NCBI RefSeq assembly: GCF_007989805.1
Contig: NZ_BJUB01000004.1
Span: 124,001 to 188,000 of the forward strand
Direction of reading: 5' to 3'
Source of the DNA: Cellulomonas xylanilytica
Lineage (GTDB): Bacteria; Actinomycetota; Actinomycetes; Actinomycetales; Cellulomonadaceae
DNA: 64,000 bases
In this document: positions 41,855 through 50,230 of the stretch, one piece after another
How the letters are laid out: every line of letters starts with the position of its first letter
Numbering within the stretch: the first letter of the stretch is position 1
Translations under genes and position numbers: made by a program
Notes under the pieces: generated by a model
What the model saw: only the letters and a program-made list of their open reading frames with translations
Databases searched by the model: none
Told to the model about the DNA's origin: nothing

Positions 41855-42013
41855 GACAGTCCTCCTGGGGCCGTACCGAGGACCGACGGGCGGGGCACCC
41901 TCGGTCCGGCGGCACCTCCTTGACCGCCTGACCACTGTCGGCCAGGACGCAGGTCTCCGCATCCGGACCGGCCGCGGTGGCGGCTCCTCCCGGGCGGGTC
42001 GATGCTCGGAGGG

Positions 42014-42625
42014 ATGAGCGACACGTCCGCACCCGGCGCCGCCCGGTGGGTCCCGCCGACCGCCGGGCTCGAGGACCTGCGCGCCGCCGCGCCGGCCTGC
42101 CGCGGGTGCGAGCTGTGGCGCCCGGCGACGCAGGTGGTGTTCTCCCGCGGCCCGGCCGCGGCCCGGGTGGTGCTCGTCGGCGAGCAGCCCGGGGACCGGG
42201 AGGACCTGGAGGGCGAGCCGTTCGTGGGACCGGCGGGACGCCTACTGAGCGACGCGCTGCGCGAGGCGGGGATCGACGAGGACGCGGTGTACCTGACCAA
42301 CGCCGTGAAGCACTTCCGGTTCGAGCAGCGCGGGAAGCGCCGCCTGCACAAGACCCCGACCGTCACGCACCTGCGCGCGTGCGCGCCGTGGCTGGAGGCC
42401 GAGCTCGCCGTGCTCGACCCGCAGGTCGTGGTGGCGCTCGGCGCGACAGCAGGTCACGCGGTGCTCGGCCGGCCGGTCAAGGTGGCGCAGGAACGCGGCC
42501 GGCTCCTCGAGGGCCGCTACGTGCTCACGGCCCACCCCTCGGCGGTGGTCCGGCTGCGGGGCCGGGACGGCTTCGACGAGGCGTTCGCGGAGCTGGTGAG
42601 CGACCTGCGGCTCGCCGCGAGCTGA
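42014..42625 (+). CDS. udgX: UdgX-type uracil-DNA glycosylase
   Basis: About 203 residues (ATG 42002 would add four). Family-4-like UDG motifs are CRGCELWRPATQVVFSRG (cysteines of the Fe-S site), LVGEQPGDREDLEGEPFVGP and TAHPSAVVRLR. The decisive feature is the extra loop QRGKRRLHKTP with His112: the R-loop and reactive histidine by which UdgX becomes covalently linked to DNA at a removed uracil. It would act in uracil repair in this high-GC genome. The likely ribosome site GGAGGG abuts ATG 42014, so ATG 42002 remains possible. It is followed after 7 bp by the arginase-fold gene. Confidence 0.85.
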   Translation: MSDTSAPGAARWVPPTAGLEDLRAAAPACRGCELWRPATQVVFSRGPAAARVVLVGEQPGDREDLEGEPFVGPAGRLLSDALREAGIDEDAVYLTNAVKHFRFEQRGKRRLHKTPTVTHLRACAPWLEAELAVLDPQVVVALGATAGHAVLGRPVKVAQERGRLLEGRYVLTAHPSAVVRLRGRDGFDEAFAELVSDLRLAAS

Positions 42626-42632
42626 GCACCGG

Positions 42633-43502
42633 ATGGCCGCACCGACACCTTCCCTGCGCCTGATCACCGTCCCGTACGACTCCGGCCGGCGCGGCGTACG
42701 GCACGGCGCCGGCCCGGACGCCCTCGTCGCGGGGGGCGCCGTCGCACGCCTGGCACGCGCGGGCCGCCCCGTCGACCGGCGCGAGGTCACCTGCGGTCCG
42801 CTCGCCGCCGGCGAGGCCGCGGCGGACGTCGAGGTGATGCGGGCGGTCCGGGCGCTCGTGGCCGACGCGGTCGAGGACCGTGCCGCGCCTGTCGTCCTGG
42901 CCGGGAACTGCGGTGCGACCCTCGGGGTCGTCGCTGGGCTCCCGGCCCCGCGCGTCGGCGTCCTGTGGCTCGACGCGCACGGCGACCTGAACGACCCGCG
43001 GACCTCGGCGAGCGGGTTCGTCGACGGGATGTCCCTCTCGATGCTGACCGGCCGCAGCTGGACCGGGCTCACGCAGCGCGTGCCCGGGTTCGCGCCGGTC
43101 GCCGACGCGGACGTGCTGCTCGTCGGCGCCCACGAGCTCGATCCCGCCGAGCGGGAGCTCCTCGACCGGTCCCGGATCGGGCTCCTCACCGTCGACGCCC
43201 TCCGGGACGACCCGGCAGCGGTGACCCGAGCGGTCACCGCCCTGGTCGACGGCGTCGACGCCGTGCACGTGCACGTCGACCTCGACGTGCACGACCTCGA
43301 CGTCGGGCGGGCGAACTCCTGGTCGGCCCCGGGGGGCCTGCGGCCCGAGGAGGTGCGCGCGGTGATCCGTGCCGCCGCGGACCGTGCGCCGGTCCGCTCG
43401 GCGACCCTCGCCTCGTGGGACCCCGCGCTCGACGACGACCACCGGATGCGTGACGTGGCGCTCGACCTGGTCGAGCTGCTCGGAGCCGCCCTGACGCACT
43501 GA
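42633..43502 (+). CDS. Arginase/agmatinase/ureohydrolase-fold protein with an altered metal site
   Basis: 289 residues, starting 7 bp after udgX. Ureohydrolase motifs are VGVLWLDAHGDLNDPRTSAS (the DAHxD metal ligands) and VHVHVDLDVHDLD (second Asp pair), followed by GGLRPEEV. The first metal-ligand motif, normally GGDHS, reads LAGNCGATLG, so the His ligand is Cys. Variants with GN(C/H) occur in poorly characterised ureohydrolase relatives. Activity on arginine is therefore uncertain; a formimino- or guanidino-substrate is possible. The operon may be shared with udgX only by proximity. It is followed by the hairpin and repeats ahead of the tail-like cluster. Confidence 0.75.
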   Translation: MAAPTPSLRLITVPYDSGRRGVRHGAGPDALVAGGAVARLARAGRPVDRREVTCGPLAAGEAAADVEVMRAVRALVADAVEDRAAPVVLAGNCGATLGVVAGLPAPRVGVLWLDAHGDLNDPRTSASGFVDGMSLSMLTGRSWTGLTQRVPGFAPVADADVLLVGAHELDPAERELLDRSRIGLLTVDALRDDPAAVTRAVTALVDGVDAVHVHVDLDVHDLDVGRANSWSAPGGLRPEEVRAVIRAAADRAPVRSATLASWDPALDDDHRMRDVALDLVELLGAALTH

Positions 43503-43518
43503 GGGCCCCGCGGGCGCC

Positions 43519-43538
43519 GTGACGCGGGCGTGACGCGG
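43519..43538. promoter_or_regulatory. 11-bp-spaced direct repeat upstream of the tail-like cluster
   Basis: GTGACGCGG occurs at 43519-43527 and again at 43530-43538, one helical turn apart, about 105 bp before the sheath gene start. Tandem half-sites on the same DNA face are typical of response-regulator or activator binding. No clear -35/-10 pair is visible in the interval. Confidence 0.35.
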
Positions 43539-43593
43539 CTGAGGCGCCGACCGGCGGATGCTCCCGGACGGGGGCGTTCTGCTGGTTCCCCGG

Positions 43594-43616
43594 GGTCGCC
43601 GCAAGCCGCGGCGACC
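43594..43616 (+). terminator. Hairpin between the arginase-fold gene and the sheath gene
   Basis: GGTCGCCGC and GCGGCGACC form a perfect 9-bp stem with loop AAGCC, ending 27 bp before the sheath ATG. It could terminate the upstream unit or be a 5'-leader structure controlling translation of the tail-like operon. Confidence 0.4.
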
Positions 43617-43643
43617 GGTCGTTGCGTGAGACCGGAGGATGCC

Positions 43644-45338
43644 ATGGCGACGCTCGTCGTACCCGGGGTTCAGGTCGAGACGAGGTTCGACGTCCTGCCA
43701 CCGCTGCCGGCGTCGTCGGGCGTGGTCGGCATCGCCGCGATCGTCGACCGACCACCGACGCCGACGGCCCTCGTGGGCCTCAGCCGGGCTGCCGAGATCC
43801 ACGGCAACCTCGGACCCGGCACGGTGGCCTCGGCTCCCGAGATCGTGCACGCGCTCGGCAACGGGGCGTCGGAGGTGCTCGTCGCGCCCGTCGGCGGCGG
43901 CGGGGCCGCCTCGCTCGTCCTGCGCAACGCGGTGTCCACCGACGCGGTGCTGCTGCGGGCGCGGTCCGTGGGCACGTGGGCCCACCAGGTCGCGGTCGAC
44001 GTGCGCACCGTGCTCAACGCCGCGGGCGAGACCGTCCGGGTCAGCCTGCGGGTGTTCCGCGCCGGCCAGGTGGTCGAGGAGTTCGCCGACCTCGTGGTGG
44101 AGCCGGGCTCGCACCAGGACCTGTTCAACACCCTCAACACCCGCTCGCTCTACCTCGTCGCGCTCGACCCGTCGCTCGCCGACGGCCTGCCGACCGCGGG
44201 GACGTACGTGCTCCCGGCCGACGGCACCGGGGTGGCCGTCCAGCGCAGCGGTGTCGCGCAGACGCTGTTCACGCTGCTGCCCGAGCCCGAGGTCGATCCC
44301 ACCGGGCTGACCGTGGAGATCCTGTCGCCCTCGGCGGACAACGTGCGCGTGCGGGTGTTCCGCGACGGTGCGCAGGAGGAGGAGTTCACGCGCCTGACCA
44401 TGAACCCCGACTCGGCGAACTACCTGCCTGCGGTGATCCTGCGCGAGAGCGCCCTCATCCACGTGGTCCAGGCGTCGTCGCTCGCGGCGGCGGACCGGCT
44501 CCCCGTCGCCATCAGCCCGACGCTGCTCAGCGGCGGCACGTCCCCGTCGGCGGCCGACTACCAGGACGCCATCAACCTCCTCGGCGAGGACCCGCGCATC
44601 AGCCTCGTGCTGGCCGCCCTCGAGCCGACGCGCACCGAGGCGTTCGTGCAGACCGTGCACCAGGCGCTCGTGGCGCACGCCGTCGCACAGTCCGACGCGG
44701 GCGCCCCGCGCATCGCGTTCGGGTCCGTCACCGCCGTCGAGCAGCCGAGCCTCGACCGCATCCGCGACCACGCCGCGGGCGTGCGCAACCGGCGCTTCGT
44801 GCTCGTCAGCCCGGCCGGTGCCGCAGGCGCGGTGCTCGGCGCGATCGCCCGCACGGGTCCGTCCGTCTCGCCGACGTTCAAGCCGGTCCCCCTGTTCGGG
44901 CTCACGCCGGCCAAGTACTCCGACAGCGAGCTGAACCGTCTCCTCGGGCCGACGCACAACGTCGTGGTCGTCGCGGCGCGGGCGGGCCGGGGCGTGATCG
45001 TGCTGCGCGGCCTGGACACGAGCGGCGACCAGATCTCGGTCACCCGCGTGGCCGACGCGTGCGTGCGCGAGGTCAAGGCCATCGCGGAGAACTTCATCGG
45101 CCAGCTCAACACCGTCGACGCCCGCACGGCGCTGCGCCAGCAGATCGTCGCGACGTTCACCCGCATGGAACGCGCGGGCGAGCTGGTGCCGTCGACCGAC
45201 GGGACCGACCCGGCCTTCCTGGTCGACGTGTACTCGACCCAGCTCGACTTCGCCCAGGGCAACGTCCGCATCGACATCGCCGTGCGCCCCGTCCGGGCCA
45301 TCGACTTCGTGTACGCCACCATCCGCGTGAAGAACTGA
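43644..45338 (+). CDS. Contractile tail sheath protein
   Basis: 564 residues, GGAGG five bases before the ATG. The N-terminus (MATLVVPGVQVETRFDVLPP) and the C-terminal 200 residues match phage/eCIS sheaths. The C-terminal arm contains GRGVIVLRGLDTSGDQISV, KAIAENFIGQLNTVDARTAL with a following helix, and the closing FAQGNVRIDIAVRPVRAIDF strand that links neighbouring subunits. The sheath surrounds the tube and contracts to drive it through a target envelope. It is the first gene of the cluster and single copy; many eCIS carry two or three sheath paralogues, myophages one. Confidence 0.85.
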   Translation: MATLVVPGVQVETRFDVLPPLPASSGVVGIAAIVDRPPTPTALVGLSRAAEIHGNLGPGTVASAPEIVHALGNGASEVLVAPVGGGGAASLVLRNAVSTDAVLLRARSVGTWAHQVAVDVRTVLNAAGETVRVSLRVFRAGQVVEEFADLVVEPGSHQDLFNTLNTRSLYLVALDPSLADGLPTAGTYVLPADGTGVAVQRSGVAQTLFTLLPEPEVDPTGLTVEILSPSADNVRVRVFRDGAQEEEFTRLTMNPDSANYLPAVILRESALIHVVQASSLAAADRLPVAISPTLLSGGTSPSAADYQDAINLLGEDPRISLVLAALEPTRTEAFVQTVHQALVAHAVAQSDAGAPRIAFGSVTAVEQPSLDRIRDHAAGVRNRRFVLVSPAGAAGAVLGAIARTGPSVSPTFKPVPLFGLTPAKYSDSELNRLLGPTHNVVVVAARAGRGVIVLRGLDTSGDQISVTRVADACVREVKAIAENFIGQLNTVDARTALRQQIVATFTRMERAGELVPSTDGTDPAFLVDVYSTQLDFAQGNVRIDIAVRPVRAIDFVYATIRVKN

Positions 45339-45348
45339 GAGGCACGCC

Positions 45349-45729
45349 ATGCCCACCGTGTACGCAGCCAACGAGAGCTCCGTCCTGGTCAACGGCACCG
45401 CCGTCGAGGGGGTGCGCTCCGTCGAGCACCGCTCCACGACCGTCCGTCAGGACCTCTACGCGCTCGGCTCGTCCGAGCGGATCGGGGTGGTCACCGGCCC
45501 GCGCAACGTCGAGGGCCGCATCCGCGTGGCCTCGTCGGCACCCGACCTGGACGGGCTGGTCGGCGACGACTTCTTCCAGATCACCGCGCCGCTGCGGCAG
45601 GGCGGCACCACCGTGACGGTCAGCTTCGACGAGTGCCTGCTCACCGAGAAGTCGTTCACGATGAGCGCGGGCGGCCACGGCGAGACCGTGTACGCGTTCA
45701 CCGCGACGCGCGTGCGCGAAGAGCGGTGA
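45349..45729 (+). CDS. Tail tube protein (probable)
   Basis: 126 residues, 10 bp after the sheath gene with GAGAGGC upstream. It is all-beta in character: ANESSVLVNGTAVEGVRSVE at the start, IRVASSAPDLDGLVGDDFFQ in the middle, and SFTMSAGGHGETVYAFTATR at the end. Size, position directly after the sheath, and strand pattern fit the small inner-tube subunit that stacks as hexameric rings. It is rather shorter than Mu-type or Afp1-type tubes. The call depends mainly on context. Confidence 0.65.
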   Translation: MPTVYAANESSVLVNGTAVEGVRSVEHRSTTVRQDLYALGSSERIGVVTGPRNVEGRIRVASSAPDLDGLVGDDFFQITAPLRQGGTTVTVSFDECLLTEKSFTMSAGGHGETVYAFTATRVREER

Positions 45730-45741
45730 GGTCACCCCACC

Positions 45742-47043
45742 ATGAGCGGTCCGGTCAGGCTCCTCGCGGGTGACGGGCACGTGCGCGTCGGCGCCGCGAC
45801 GTTCCCTGGTGGGCCCCTGCCCGACGGGCGCGTCGGGCTGCTCGGCGTGGCGCTGCGCAGGCTGGCGCTCGCCGAGCGTGACCAGCTGGTCGCGCTCGCG
45901 GAGGACGACCCGCGCGCGCTCGGCCGGCTGGTCGGTGGCGCCGCGAGCGACACCGAGCTCCCGGACGACGACCAGGCGGTGGCGGCGATCGAGGCCGTCG
46001 CGCTGGACCTCGCCGGGGCGTCGCACGACGGGCCGCTGGCCCGGACCCGCGTGCTGACGGCCCGCGCCGTGGGGCCGGGGGCCGACGGGCTCGCCGCCAC
46101 GGACGCGGACGACCTCGCGGCGGAGCTCGCCCGCGCCGTCGAGCAGGACGACGGGTGGACCCGGATCCCGCTCGGCGACCTGTGGGACGACGAGTCGGGC
46201 GAGCCGTCCGAGGTGCGCGACCGGCTCGCCCGGGCGCTGCTCGACCGCGCGCGGCAGCCGCTCGACGTGACCCTCGTCCGCCGGCTGCTGGTCGAGGGCG
46301 TCGGCCCGGAGCCGCAGAGCCCGGTCGCGGTCGGCCTCCCGCTTCCTCGGCCGGCAGCGACAGCCCCGACGACCCGCCCGTGGACCGCGCCGTCCGTGGA
46401 GCACGGGCAGTCCGGAGGGCCGACGACGACGCCTCCTGCCTCCTGGGTCCGCGCCGGCGGGACCGCGACAGCGACCGCCTCGGACCGCGCCGCGCCGGAC
46501 CCAGAGGCACTCACGACCGGGTCCCCAGGGACGCCGGGCGTGTCGGGCGCATCAGGCGCGTCGGGCGCGACCGGTGCGGCGGGACCGCTGGGGCCGGCCG
46601 GGATCGGGGGCGACTGGCCCCACCCGAGCGCGGCACAGCGCCTCGGCACGGGCGTCCAGCAGGTCTCCGCACCGACGCCCGGCGCGCTCGCCGGGCCGTG
46701 GGCCGCCGCGACACCGTCCGCGCCCACGGTCGGGTCCCCGTGGGTCGCGTCCGACCGATGGGGTGCGCCGGTCGCCGTCGGCGCGCGACCGTCCGCCCCG
46801 ACGGGCCCGGACGCGCGGTCGCCGTGGAGCACCGCGCCGCCGCTCGCGGCGACGACAGCGCCGGCCTGGTCACCCTCCTCGTCCCTGGACGCACTGGCTG
46901 CGACGACCGGCCCGGCGTCGGGTGCGCAGCCGGCCGCAGTCGCCGGGCGCGTGGCTCCGGCTGCCGTCGCGGCCCGCGGCTCCGTCGACGACGTGGCGCT
47001 CGCTCTGCACCGCGCGGCCGACCTGCGCGGGGTGCGGCGATGA
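45742..47043 (+). CDS. Tail-cluster protein with helical head, Ala/Pro/Ser-rich body and collagen-like run
   Basis: 433 residues, GAGG nine bases upstream. Residues 1-195 are compositionally normal: a small beta opening, then helices such as GVALRRLALAERDQLVALAE. Residues 196-410 are Ala/Pro/Thr/Ser-rich and probably disordered. Residues 260-290 contain ten consecutive Gly-X-Y triplets (GSPGTPGVSGASGASGATG onward), a collagen-like stretch. The final 25 residues form a helix. It sits between tube and hub genes where phages carry tape-measure chaperone and tape-measure genes, yet resembles neither by length or composition. It overlaps the next gene (ATGA). I do not recognise a family. Confidence 0.6.
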   Translation: MSGPVRLLAGDGHVRVGAATFPGGPLPDGRVGLLGVALRRLALAERDQLVALAEDDPRALGRLVGGAASDTELPDDDQAVAAIEAVALDLAGASHDGPLARTRVLTARAVGPGADGLAATDADDLAAELARAVEQDDGWTRIPLGDLWDDESGEPSEVRDRLARALLDRARQPLDVTLVRRLLVEGVGPEPQSPVAVGLPLPRPAATAPTTRPWTAPSVEHGQSGGPTTTPPASWVRAGGTATATASDRAAPDPEALTTGSPGTPGVSGASGASGATGAAGPLGPAGIGGDWPHPSAAQRLGTGVQQVSAPTPGALAGPWAAATPSAPTVGSPWVASDRWGAPVAVGARPSAPTGPDARSPWSTAPPLAATTAPAWSPSSSLDALAATTGPASGAQPAAVAGRVAPAAVAARGSVDDVALALHRAADLRGVRR

Positions 47044-47708
47044 GCGAGACCGCGGCGCGCCCGATGCCCGTCATCGGCGACGTCACCCTGACCGCCGCCC
47101 AGCGCGTCGACCACGCCCTCGATGCCGGGTTCGTCGACGTGCCGGTGCTGGGCCTGCAGGGTCACGCGCAGCAGCGCAGCGGACGCCCGAGCCACCGGGT
47201 GGCGATCGCCGCGCTGCTCACCGGTCCCGCCGCGCTGGACGACCTGGGAGCGCTGCAGACGCTCGCGGCGTCGGGTGAGGCGACGACCTTCACCGCGGAC
47301 ATCGTCACGGCCCTGGACCTCCAGCAGGTCGTCGTCACCCGTCTCGCCGCCCGCGAGGTGGCCGGTCGGCCCGGTGTCGTCGAGATCCACCTCGACCTCG
47401 CGGAGAGCCCTCCCCTGCCGCCGCCCGCGCAGCTGTCCGGGTTCGGCGGGCTCGACGACTTCGGTCTCGGCGACCTCGGCTTCGACACCGACCTGCTCGG
47501 CGACCTGGCCGACCTCGCGTCCGACGTCGCGGGAGCCGTGGAGGGTGCGCTCGCGGCCGTCGACGCGCTGTCCGCGCTCGCCGGTCTCGCCGACCTCGAC
47601 TTCGACGGCCTCCTCGCCCCGGTCCAGGACGTGACGCGCTCGATCGAGAGCGCGGGCGGGCAGCTGGGCACCGCGCTCGAGGCGCTCGGCGAGGTGTTCG
47701 GCACATGA
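47040..47708 (+). CDS. Tail hub-region protein with DNA-circularisation-N-like domain (Mu gp43-like)
   Basis: 222 residues; the ATG overlaps the previous stop. Residues 10-120 (FVDVPVLGLQGHAQQRSGRP, then HRVAIAALLTGPAALDDLGA, then VEIHLDLAESPPLPPP) follow the pattern of the N-terminal domain of Mu gp43-type proteins, which link the tube to the baseplate hub. The rest is Asp/Leu/Ala-rich and helical (LGDLADLASDVAGAVEGALA). Its place before a gpD-like hub gene matches the order in Mu-like phages. The homology is weak and the call is partly from synteny. Confidence 0.55.
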   Translation: MSETAARPMPVIGDVTLTAAQRVDHALDAGFVDVPVLGLQGHAQQRSGRPSHRVAIAALLTGPAALDDLGALQTLAASGEATTFTADIVTALDLQQVVVTRLAAREVAGRPGVVEIHLDLAESPPLPPPAQLSGFGGLDDFGLGDLGFDTDLLGDLADLASDVAGAVEGALAAVDALSALAGLADLDFDGLLAPVQDVTRSIESAGGQLGTALEALGEVFGT

Positions 47709-48727
47709 CGCTCACCACCAGCGCGACCGTCACGCTCGACGACCTGCGCTACACCGTCCAGGTCCGGTCGGTCGCGGCCGAGCTCACGCTCCTGCCCGGG
47801 GTCAACCGCGTCGAGGTCGCGATCGCCGCGGGCGTCGACGTCCCGGCGGCCGCGGGGTCCCGCGCGAGCGTCGAGCTGGACGGCGGGGACGGCGGGGCGG
47901 TCGTCGTCACCGGCGTCGTGGACCACCTCGAGCGCGCCACGACCGGCGCGGTCGTCGTCATCACCGACGCGGGTGCCGCCCTCGCCGCGGCGCGGCCCGC
48001 CGAGACCTACAACGGGCTGACCGGCGTGCAGGTCGTCGGCAGGCTCGCGGACCTGGCGTCGGCGGACACCGGCCTGATCGCGGCGCTCACCCAGACGGCC
48101 GCCTACGTGGCGGACCCGCGGCGGACCGCCGCCGAGCACGTCGCCGCCATCGCACGCCGCTCGGACGCGGTCGCCGCGGTCGACGCCGACGGGCGGCTCA
48201 CCGTGGTGGCGTGGCCGGTGGGGCTGCCGACGGCGGCGATGCGCCTCGACCGGGAGTTCACGTCGTTCACCACCTCGGCCCACCAGCCCGGGCACGACTT
48301 CGCGCCCGTCGGCGCGGGCGGGTCCGGGGCGGCGCTCGCGCCGGACGCCTGGGTGCCCAGCACGGACGCGGTCACCGGCGCCGACGACCCGGACGCGTCC
48401 CGCAGCTGGAGCCCCGACGCGGTGCTGCGCACCCGGACCGACGTCGACCTCGCGGCCCGCGGCGCGGCGAGCAGGCGTGCGGCGGCCACCATCCGCATGC
48501 GCGGCACGTGCTGGCTCCAGCCGGCGCGCCGGCCCGGCGACGTCGTCCGGATCGACGAGACGACGTCCGCGGACCAGGCCGGGCCGTGGCTGCTGGTCTC
48601 GGTCCGTCACGAGCTGGCCCCCGGTGTGGCGACGACCGTCCTGGAGGGTGTCGCCGCCGGCGCCGCCGACGACCTGCTGGGCGGGCTGCTCGGCGCGGCG
48701 CTGGGCGGAGTGGGAGGACTGCTGTGA
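47705..48727 (+). CDS. Baseplate hub protein (phage late control D / Mu gp44-like)
   Basis: 340 residues; ATG overlaps the previous stop. Beta-rich N-terminal half (VRSVAAELTLLPGVNRVEVA, VVTGVVDHLERATTGAVVVI), then TAAEHVAAIARRSDAVAAVD, a typical inner helix of gpD/gp27-like hubs, and a C-terminal WLQPARRPGDVVRIDETTS strand region. Gp27-like hubs form the trimeric adaptor between six-fold tube and three-fold spike. The next gene is the spike protein, consistent with phage and VgrG order. Confidence 0.7.
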   Translation: MTLTTSATVTLDDLRYTVQVRSVAAELTLLPGVNRVEVAIAAGVDVPAAAGSRASVELDGGDGGAVVVTGVVDHLERATTGAVVVITDAGAALAAARPAETYNGLTGVQVVGRLADLASADTGLIAALTQTAAYVADPRRTAAEHVAAIARRSDAVAAVDADGRLTVVAWPVGLPTAAMRLDREFTSFTTSAHQPGHDFAPVGAGGSGAALAPDAWVPSTDAVTGADDPDASRSWSPDAVLRTRTDVDLAARGAASRRAAATIRMRGTCWLQPARRPGDVVRIDETTSADQAGPWLLVSVRHELAPGVATTVLEGVAAGAADDLLGGLLGAALGGVGGLL

Positions 48728-49380
48728 CGGACCTGCTGTACGACGCGGTGGCGCGGATCGCGCGGCACGAGGCCGACGCGCGCTCCTGGGTCACGATCGG
48801 CACGGTGACCGAGGCGCACACCAGCGTCGCCGGCGGCCACGACCACGCGGTGAGCGTCGAGCTGCGCGACAGCGGCGTGGTGGTCCCCCGGCTGCCCGTG
48901 GCCGTCGGGGCGCTCGGCCTCGTCGCGATCCCGGCCGTCGGCGACCTCGTCGTCGTCGCGTTCGCGGACGGTGACCCGCACGCGGGCATCGTCGTCGGCT
49001 GCCTGTACCACCGCGACCTGCGCCCTCCGGAGCACACCACCGGCACGCTCGTGCTGCAGCTTCCCCCGGGCTCGGACGACCCGGCGATCGACCTCCAGGT
49101 CGACCCGGCCGCACCGGTCCTGACGCTCACCGTGGGAAAGACCGTCATCGAGCTGGCCGAGGACAAGGCCACCGTCACCATCGGCGACTGCGAGCTCGTC
49201 GTCGACGGCGCCTCGCCCGGCACGGTGACCGCCAAGGCCTCGGACAGCGTGCTGACGCTCGGCGGCAACGGCGAGGTCAGCATCGAGGCCTCGGCCAAGC
49301 TCACGCTCACGGCGCCCGAGATCGTCATCGACGGGTCGAGCAAGGTCAAGATCTCCGGCGCAGCGGTGGAGATGAACTGA
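48724..49380 (+). CDS. Baseplate spike protein (gpV/gp45, gp5-like OB fold)
   Basis: 218 residues from GTG overlapping the hub stop (GTGA). Residues 20-100 are an OB-fold with VVPRLPVAVGALGLVAIPAV followed by GDLVVVAFADGDPHAGIVVG, the signature of gp5/VgrG/gpV spikes. The remaining 100 residues are a repetitive beta stretch (VTIGDCELVVDG, LGGNGEVSIEASAKLTLTA, IVIDGSSKVKISGAAVEMN) that should wind as the triple-stranded needle. With the PAAR protein encoded next, it makes the puncturing tip. Confidence 0.88.
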   Translation: MTDLLYDAVARIARHEADARSWVTIGTVTEAHTSVAGGHDHAVSVELRDSGVVVPRLPVAVGALGLVAIPAVGDLVVVAFADGDPHAGIVVGCLYHRDLRPPEHTTGTLVLQLPPGSDDPAIDLQVDPAAPVLTLTVGKTVIELAEDKATVTIGDCELVVDGASPGTVTAKASDSVLTLGGNGEVSIEASAKLTLTAPEIVIDGSSKVKISGAAVEMN

Positions 49381-49781
49381 TGGGCACCCCCGTGGTCGGC
49401 AAGAACGCCAGCGTGGTCGCGGTCGACACGCACATCGTGCTCGTCCCCACGCCCGCGGGCAGCGTGCCGACGCCGCTGCCGCACCCGTTCGTCGGTGCGG
49501 TGACCAGCGCGACGGTGCCGACCGTCAAGGTCGGCGGCCAACCGGTCGCGACGCTCGACAGCGTGGCGAAGAACAACCCGCCGCACATCGCGATGCCGCC
49601 GGGCGTCTCGTTCCAGTCGCCGCCGTCCGACGAGGGGACCGTCACGCAGGCGTCGAGCACCGTGACGATCGGCGGCAAGGGCGTCGCGCGCGTCGGCGAC
49701 CAGGTGACGACGTGCAACGACCCGGCCGACCAGCCGGTGGGCACGATCGTCGGACCGGTCGGGACGGTGAGTGCCGGATGA
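49380..49781 (+). CDS. PAAR-type spike tip protein
   Basis: 133 residues; ATG shares its first base with the spike stop (TGATG). Pro- and Gly-rich beta sequence: VVLPTP-type turns, PLPHPFVGAVTSATVPTVKV, NNPPHIAMPPGVSFQSPPSD and GGKGVARVGDQVTTCNDPAD, with His and Cys residues suited to a tip metal site as in PAAR cones. Such proteins sharpen the spike and can attach effectors. Its size and single-domain form argue against a fused toxin. Confidence 0.75.
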   Translation: MGTPVVGKNASVVAVDTHIVLVPTPAGSVPTPLPHPFVGAVTSATVPTVKVGGQPVATLDSVAKNNPPHIAMPPGVSFQSPPSDEGTVTQASSTVTIGGKGVARVGDQVTTCNDPADQPVGTIVGPVGTVSAG

Positions 49782-50230
49782 GCGACGTCCTCGGCACCGA
49801 CCTGCGCGTGCTGCTCGGCCCCCCGGCGATGGGCGCCCACGACAGCGCCCCGCTGGACCTGCGCATCGGCGCCGGGGTGGTCGACCGCACGCTCGACGGA
49901 CCCCAGCTGCTCGACGGCCGGCACAACCTGGGCCAGGCCCTGGTCCTGCGCCTCCTCACCCCGCGCGGCGCGCTCGCCGACCTCGGCCACGGCGACTACG
50001 GCTCACGGCTGCACGAGCTGATCGGCGAACCCCGGAACGAGACGAACCGCGCCCGGTGCAAGGCGTTCGTCCTCGAGGCCGTCGCCGCCGAGCCCCGGGT
50101 CCTCGACACCGTGGTCGGGCTCGAGTTCGACCTCGGGTCCGAGGGGCCGTCCGAGCTGCGCTTCGTGCTCACCGTCCAGCCCGTCGAGGGCGGCGAGCCG
50201 CTCACCGTCGGACTGGGGGTGGACCTGTGA
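49778..50230 (+). CDS. gp25-like baseplate wedge protein (GPW/gp25 family)
   Basis: 150 residues; ATG overlaps the PAAR stop. Family features: GRHNLGQALVLRLLTPRGAL, then LGHGDYGSRLHELIGEPRNE, then NRARCKAFVLEAVAAEPRVL. These match the T4 gp25 / P2 gpW / Mu gp46 core, which joins the wedges to the sheath and triggers contraction. The equivalent of the conserved EPR motif appears as AAEPRVL. The strongest neighbour support is the gpJ-type gene directly downstream. Confidence 0.88.
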   Translation: MSDVLGTDLRVLLGPPAMGAHDSAPLDLRIGAGVVDRTLDGPQLLDGRHNLGQALVLRLLTPRGALADLGHGDYGSRLHELIGEPRNETNRARCKAFVLEAVAAEPRVLDTVVGLEFDLGSEGPSELRFVLTVQPVEGGEPLTVGLGVDL

